From an uncultured Clostridia bacterium (GTDB taxonomy: Bacteria > Bacillota > Clostridia > Oscillospirales > Acutalibacteraceae): a stretch of 9,160 nt of DNA. Below the pieces are notes generated by a model. That model was not told the origin of the DNA. It made no database searches and was given only the letters and a program-made list of their open reading frames with translations. Position numbers and translations under genes: made by a program. The DNA lies in the NCBI GenBank assembly GCA_946410005.1, contig CAMJYS010000027.1:1-9160 (forward strand). Direction: 5' to 3'. Positions 6,412 to 9,160 of this stretch are shown here, in pieces; within the stretch, counting starts at the first letter, position 1; every line of letters begins with the position of its first letter.

Positions 6412-7389
6412 TTAAATTATGGGATATTTAGTTTTTATCTCTTCGAAATAATCTGTTTTCTTTGCATATTCCCACCACACTTTCGCAAATGGTACCTCAA
6501 GGTCTTTCCAAGGTTTATATACACAATGTAGAACTACCACATTATTAAAACCATATTCCATATCCTCTTTGCTGTAAGTGTCTTTTGCTATTAGACATTC
6601 GGTGTAATTTTTCGCCTCTTTTGCTGTACTATAATAGTTTATAAACCCAAAAACTGTCGGTAATTTTTTTATTTTTTTATAGCACAAAATATTTATTACT
6701 GTTTGGTCGTGCTGTACGAGTTTATCGTTATTCTTTTCAATAAAATCATTGAATTTTCTAACCATATCGTCTTTTCTTAATTCTTCTAAATTTACAACCA
6801 TAACTCCGTCGCAAATATAATGGTCGTTATCATATATACCGAATTTTTCCGGTAATCTAGGACTATTATCTAAGAAACCTCTATAATAAAGTCCTGTCAT
6901 ATCTAAATTGTACATTGATCTTAAATCTTTAAATACCAACGTGTCGCCATCTAGCCATAACACTTTATCTTTATCCGGCAAAAGATCCGACAAAGAAAGT
7001 CTATAATACGCCGGCGTTGTTATATGGCCTATATCATAAGCGTTCTTATACTTGTCCGTCATATCTATAAGATTTATCGAACATCCGCTATATTTTCTTT
7101 CTAATGTTTTTAATTTATGTTTGCTGTCTTCACTAAATTCAGAAGGATGCATTATATAAAATTCATAATATGAATTTTTGCTTTTATTTTCCATCATTGA
7201 GGTTATAGATACTATTGTTGGATACAAATATCCGTCGTCAAGCGCCATCGCTATCGGAATATTCACCTTTTCTTTATTCTCATTATAATGATGTCTCAAA
7301 ATAAAAAAGCCTAAAATTCCCAATAAAAATACCATCAAAAAAGCCAAAAATCTTTTCTTAGCCTTTTTGCTTTTATACGTGGTTTCCAA
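6412..7389 (-). CDS. Membrane-anchored GT8 glycosyltransferase, first gene of the operon
   Basis: 325 aa from a TTG start. The N-terminus METTYKSKKAKKR is strongly basic and is followed by one membrane segment (about 14-31), then HHYNENKEK and the GT8 domain from IPIAMALDDGYLYPT (44-58). It has TTPAYYRLSLSDLLP, WLDGDTLVF with DGD at 147-149, YICDGVMVVNL, HDQTVIN and HCVYKPW (288-294). The charge bias predicts N-in with the catalytic domain outside. I chose TTG at 7389 because AAGGAG (7403-7398) lies 8 nt upstream. Longer readings fail: a TTG at 7452 overlaps the -10 box and an ATG at 7434 sits at the expected transcription start. The chosen start also matches the N-terminal length of the paralog at 3874-4842. 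A D replaces the A of the usual [CN]AGV motif (ICDGV), unlike the other two GT8 proteins here. Donor and acceptor are unknown. Confidence 0.86.
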   Translation of the reverse strand: METTYKSKKAKKRFLAFLMVFLLGILGFFILRHHYNENKEKVNIPIAMALDDGYLYPTIVSITSMMENKSKNSYYEFYIMHPSEFSEDSKHKLKTLERKYSGCSINLIDMTDKYKNAYDIGHITTPAYYRLSLSDLLPDKDKVLWLDGDTLVFKDLRSMYNLDMTGLYYRGFLDNSPRLPEKFGIYDNDHYICDGVMVVNLEELRKDDMVRKFNDFIEKNNDKLVQHDQTVINILCYKKIKKLPTVFGFINYYSTAKEAKNYTECLIAKDTYSKEDMEYGFNNVVVLHCVYKPWKDLEVPFAKVWWEYAKKTDYFEEIKTKYPII

Positions 7390-7397
7390 AGTAAACT

Positions 7398-7403
7398 CTC
7401 CTT
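7398..7403 (-). promoter_or_regulatory. Shine-Dalgarno that sets the TTG start of the first GT8 gene
   Basis: AAGGAG on the minus strand, 8 nt before TTG 7389. It is the only good ribosome binding site between the promoter and the conserved GT8 domain. Confidence 0.8.
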
Positions 7404-7442
7404 CGTTTATAAATTTAACAAGCCGAATATCCATTTTTGTAT

Positions 7443-7472
7443 ATAATACCAAAATAATAGATTTTATGTCAA
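7443..7472 (-). promoter_or_regulatory. Promoter of the glycosyltransferase operon
   Basis: TTGACA (7472-7467), an 18-nt spacer and TATTAT (7448-7443), with TGG directly before the -10 forming an extended -10 (TGn). Transcription should begin near 7436, giving a leader of about 47 nt to the TTG start of the first GT8 gene. No terminator or attenuator is seen in that leader, nor between the four genes. Confidence 0.78.
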
Positions 7473-7481
7473 TATAATTTT

Positions 7482-7497
7482 GTGTAATATATTATAC
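7482..7497 (-). repeat. Imperfect palindrome upstream of the glycosyltransferase promoter
   Basis: GTgTAATATATTAtAC on the plus strand: a perfect TAATATATTA core with matching GT/AC ends, 9 bp upstream of the -35 box. It could be an operator or a UP-like element. AT-only palindromes are common by chance in such a genome. Confidence 0.25.
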
Positions 7498-7537
7498 GCA
7501 CAGATATTCCGACGTTTTTCGCAAATCATAAGATAAT

Positions 7538-7575
7538 AAAATCTCTCCAACTAATTATTTGCATAGTCGGAGAGA
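7538..7575 (-). terminator. Intrinsic terminator after rpsT
   Basis: TCTCTCCGACT (7575-7565) pairs with AGTTGGAGAGA (7552-7542), an 11-bp stem with one G-U pair and a 12-nt loop, followed by TTTTATTATCTT. It lies 21 nt beyond the rpsT stop and separates the ribosomal block from the glycosyltransferase operon. The remaining 70 or so bases up to the -35 box show no gene. Confidence 0.85.
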
Positions 7576-7596
7576 ATAAACTCTTGATTTTAAAAA

Positions 7597-7848
7597 TTAT
7601 GCAACTGAATTACACTTACGAATTATAGCAGCTTTTTTTCTCGCAGCCGTATTCTTGTGTATAATACCTTTTGATACAGCCATATCAAGTTTTTTTAATG
7701 CGATTTTCACTGCCTCTCCGCTTATTCCGGCTTTCTCTGAAAGAGCGGCTTTTACAGCCGTTCTAAGCATTGATTTATATGCTTTATTTCTTGAAGCTTT
7801 TGTAAGAGTTACTTTTACTCTCTTCTTAGCTGATTTAATATTTGGCAT
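7597..7848 (-). CDS. rpsT: 30S ribosomal protein S20
   Basis: An 83-aa, Lys/Ala-rich protein that matches S20: MPNIKSAKKRVKVTLTKASR at the N-terminus, then NKAYKSMLRTAVKAAL, and KKLDMAVSKGIIHKNTAARK (residues 52-71) near the C-terminus. S20 is a primary 16S rRNA-binding protein of the small subunit, folded as a three-helix bundle. Length is typical. The ATG follows AAAGGGG at a 10-nt distance, and that site lies between two copies of an 11-mer. It begins 25 nt after the DegV-family gene, so the two are probably cotranscribed, and an intrinsic terminator follows. S20 represses its own translation in E. coli (family knowledge); whether that occurs here is unknown. Confidence 0.97.
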   Translation of the reverse strand: MPNIKSAKKRVKVTLTKASRNKAYKSMLRTAVKAALSEKAGISGEAVKIALKKLDMAVSKGIIHKNTAARKKAAIIRKCNSVA

Positions 7849-7873
7849 TTTCTGTAAACCCCTTTCTGTAAAC
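7849..7873 (-). repeat. Tandem 11-mer flanking the rpsT ribosome binding site
   Basis: GTTTACAGAAA occurs twice on the minus strand (7873-7863 and 7859-7849), separated by GGG. The two copies plus spacer fill the entire 25-nt gap between the DegV-family stop and the rpsT ATG. The AAAGGGG Shine-Dalgarno is formed by the end of the first copy, the spacer and the first base of the second. Confidence 0.8.
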
Positions 7874-8734
7874 TTATCTTTCTTTACCTAAGAATATTAG
7901 CGCCAATGCACCTGTTCCAAGATGCGAACTTATTGTAGCACCAATTGGAACTGTAACTGTATTCTTTATACTAAATTCATTAAATAATCTTTCGGACAAT
8001 TTTTCGGCTTCTTCTTCGCAGCCCGTATGACATATATATATTGTTTGAGATTCTAAATTTTCACCAAACTCGACTAATTTAGAAACTATAACATCAATTG
8101 CTTTTTGTCTACCTCTTGACTTTCCAAAAAGAATCAATTTTCCGTTACTATCCATTTTTATGATAGGCTTAATATTCATCATACTTCCGACAACGGCAGC
8201 GGTTTTACCTATTCTACCGCCTCTCTGCAGGTGATAGAGGTCATCAACAACCACCCAATGACAAATTTTCATTTTAATGTCATTTGCAAAATCTTCAACT
8301 TCTTCTATACTATATCCTGATAATTTTTTCTTGATAAGCATATCTATAAGTATAGTTTCGCCACATGCTGCCGAAAGAGAATCGACAACTATTATTTTTC
8401 TGTCTGTATATTTCTGCATCAAGCTTTTTGCAGCAATACAAGCAGAATTATAAGTTCCGCTCAAACCGGATGAAAAACACACATAGAGTATATCTTTTCC
8501 GTCTTGAAGATATTTTTCAAAATAATCTTCGAACTCTCCCGGATTTATTTGTGAAGTAGATGTTGAAACTCTATTTTTGATTTTCTTATAAAAATCATCT
8601 AGATTTATTTCGTTATCATTATAATTTTTGCCGTCTATTGTTATTTTCATGGGCAAAACTTCTACACAAAATTTTTTAACAATTTCTAAAGGCAAATCCG
8701 CTGTTGAATCTGCAAGTATTATATAATCATTCAT
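7874..8734 (-). CDS. DegV-family (FakB-type) fatty-acid-binding protein
   Basis: 286 aa, the usual size for the DegV family. Proteins of this fold (FakB in staphylococci and streptococci) bind a fatty acid and present it to the kinase FakA, which makes acyl-phosphate for phospholipid synthesis; they act in the cytoplasm. Visible landmarks are DSTADLP (9-15), the lipid-contacting TSTSQINPGEF (58-68), SSGLSGTYNSA (88-98), DSLSAACGE (118-126), HLQRGGRIGKTA (168-179) and the C-terminal SSHLGTGALA (269-278). No FakA partner is in the window, so the lipid role rests on family knowledge. The ATG at 8734 has only a weak site directly upstream; a strong AAAGGTGAT lies beyond a small hairpin. Cotranscription with rpsT downstream is likely. 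A degV label would also be used by many annotators. Confidence 0.93.
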   Translation of the reverse strand: MNDYIILADSTADLPLEIVKKFCVEVLPMKITIDGKNYNDNEINLDDFYKKIKNRVSTSTSQINPGEFEDYFEKYLQDGKDILYVCFSSGLSGTYNSACIAAKSLMQKYTDRKIIVVDSLSAACGETILIDMLIKKKLSGYSIEEVEDFANDIKMKICHWVVVDDLYHLQRGGRIGKTAAVVGSMMNIKPIIKMDSNGKLILFGKSRGRQKAIDVIVSKLVEFGENLESQTIYICHTGCEEEAEKLSERLFNEFSIKNTVTVPIGATISSHLGTGALALIFLGKER

Positions 8735-8740
8735 ATCGCT

Positions 8741-8766
8741 TCAGCTTTTAGCTAACTCATCACCTT
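8741..8766 (-). promoter_or_regulatory. Shine-Dalgarno separated from the degV-family start by a hairpin
   Basis: AAAGGTGAT (8767-8759) matches the anti-Shine-Dalgarno but lies 24 nt before the ATG at 8734. Between them TTAGCT (8755-8750) and AGCTGA (8746-8741) form a 6-bp hairpin with an AAA loop. If it folds, the remaining distance is 9 nt, which is near optimal. The rest of the gap after rpsI (8768-8822) is AT-rich, with no clear terminator or promoter. Confidence 0.4.
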
Positions 8767-8822
8767 TTTTGAAAAATTGTTTAAAAAGACATATAAAACT
8801 AAATATAAATATACAGATAAAA

Positions 8823-9160
8823 TTATCTCTTTGAGAATTGAGGAGCTTTTCTTGCTTTTTTAAGACCGTATTTTTTACGTTCTTTCATTCTCGGGTCACG
8901 TGTTAAGAAACCTGCTTTTTTAAGGCTTAATTTGTACTTTTCGGAATCAAATTCAAGAAGCGCTCTTGAAATCCCGTGTCTTATTGCTCCTGCTTGACCC
9001 GCTACACCACCACCATTTACATTACAGATTATATCGAATTTACCTTCGTTTTCTGTAAGTACCAATGGCTGACGAACTATGACTTTTAATGTTTCGAGGC
9101 CAAAATAATCGTCGATTTCTCTGCCGTTAACAATTATTTTTCCTTTACCTTTATAAAGTC
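8823..9160 (-). CDS. rpsI: 30S ribosomal protein S9 (partial, N-terminus outside the window)
   Basis: The last 111 or so residues of S9; the open frame continues off the right edge, so roughly 15-20 N-terminal residues are missing. The visible sequence starts [20 protein letters not shown] and continues with [32 protein letters not shown] and the basic C-terminal tail [20 protein letters not shown], ending FSKR. The tail reaches into the ribosomal P site, and the KR end contacts tRNA in known structures (family knowledge). The internal TTG at 9065 is not the start, since homology continues upstream of it. rpsI normally follows rplM, which would lie to the right. Confidence 0.97.
   Translation of the reverse strand, partial: LYKGKGKIIVNGREIDDYFGLETLKVIVRQPLVLTENEGKFDIICNVNGGGVAGQAGAIRHGISRALLEFDSEKYKLSLKKAGFLTRDPRMKERKKYGLKKARKAPQFSKR

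Noticed and set aside
7390..7452. Longer N-terminus of the first GT8 protein from TTG 7452 or ATG 7434
   Set aside because: The first overlaps the -10 box and the second sits at the expected transcription start with no ribosome binding site.
2405..7472. Glycosyltransferase operon as a mobile element or prophage cargo
   Set aside because: No transposase, integrase, terminal repeats or target duplications were found at either boundary. Transfer remains possible but is not shown.
7484..7500. Second promoter with TATAAT upstream of the glycosyltransferase promoter
   Set aside because: A TATAAT is present on the minus strand, but no acceptable -35 lies at 16-18 nt, whereas the promoter downstream has both boxes.
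8735..8822. Terminator after rpsI
   Set aside because: Only A-T runs that can pair weakly; no stable stem followed by a T-run on the minus strand.

Overview
This is a very AT-rich, densely packed window with every supported gene on the minus strand. Gene content, strong GGAGG-type ribosome binding sites, an infC that appears to start at ATT, a FakB-type DegV protein and sigma-A style promoters all point to a low-GC Firmicute. Clostridia is the likely class; I cannot place it further from sequence alone. No tRNA, rRNA, CRISPR, transposon or phage gene was found.

In the direction of transcription (high to low coordinates) there are three blocks. (1) 9160-7538: the 3' part of rpsI (ribosomal protein S9), a DegV-family fatty-acid-binding protein, and rpsT (S20), closed by an intrinsic terminator. 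(2) 7472-2405: a four-gene operon with its own TTGACA/TATTAT promoter. It encodes a membrane-anchored GT8 glycosyltransferase, a Stealth-family sugar-phosphate transferase with a C-terminal ricin-type lectin domain, a second anchored GT8 enzyme, and a third GT8 enzyme with a signal peptide and a ricin-type lectin domain. (3) 2398-1: a translation operon, promoter - structured leader with attenuator - infC - rpmI - rplT - terminator, then a RimJ/RimL-type acetyltransferase and the start of a TrmH/SpoU-family rRNA methyltransferase.

The most unusual part is the middle block. All four proteins begin with a basic N-terminus followed by one hydrophobic segment, so by the positive-inside rule the catalytic domains should lie outside the cytoplasm. 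Two look like cleavable signal peptides. The same lectin module sits on two unrelated catalytic folds. I infer that the set decorates a glycan or glycoprotein at the cell surface, or in a host. The donor for such an extracytoplasmic enzyme is an open question. The three GT8 genes are clear paralogs whose pairwise similarity switches along their length.

The housekeeping flanks hold several RNA-level control candidates: an infC leader terminator with a possible antiterminator pairing, an rpmI start codon that can be buried in a stem, a hairpin between the Shine-Dalgarno and the start of degV, and a duplicated 11-mer around the rpsT ribosome binding site. The last glycosyltransferase gene ends 7 bp before the infC -35 box. 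There is no terminator between them, so the infC attenuator is the first terminator that transcripts of the glycosyltransferase operon meet.
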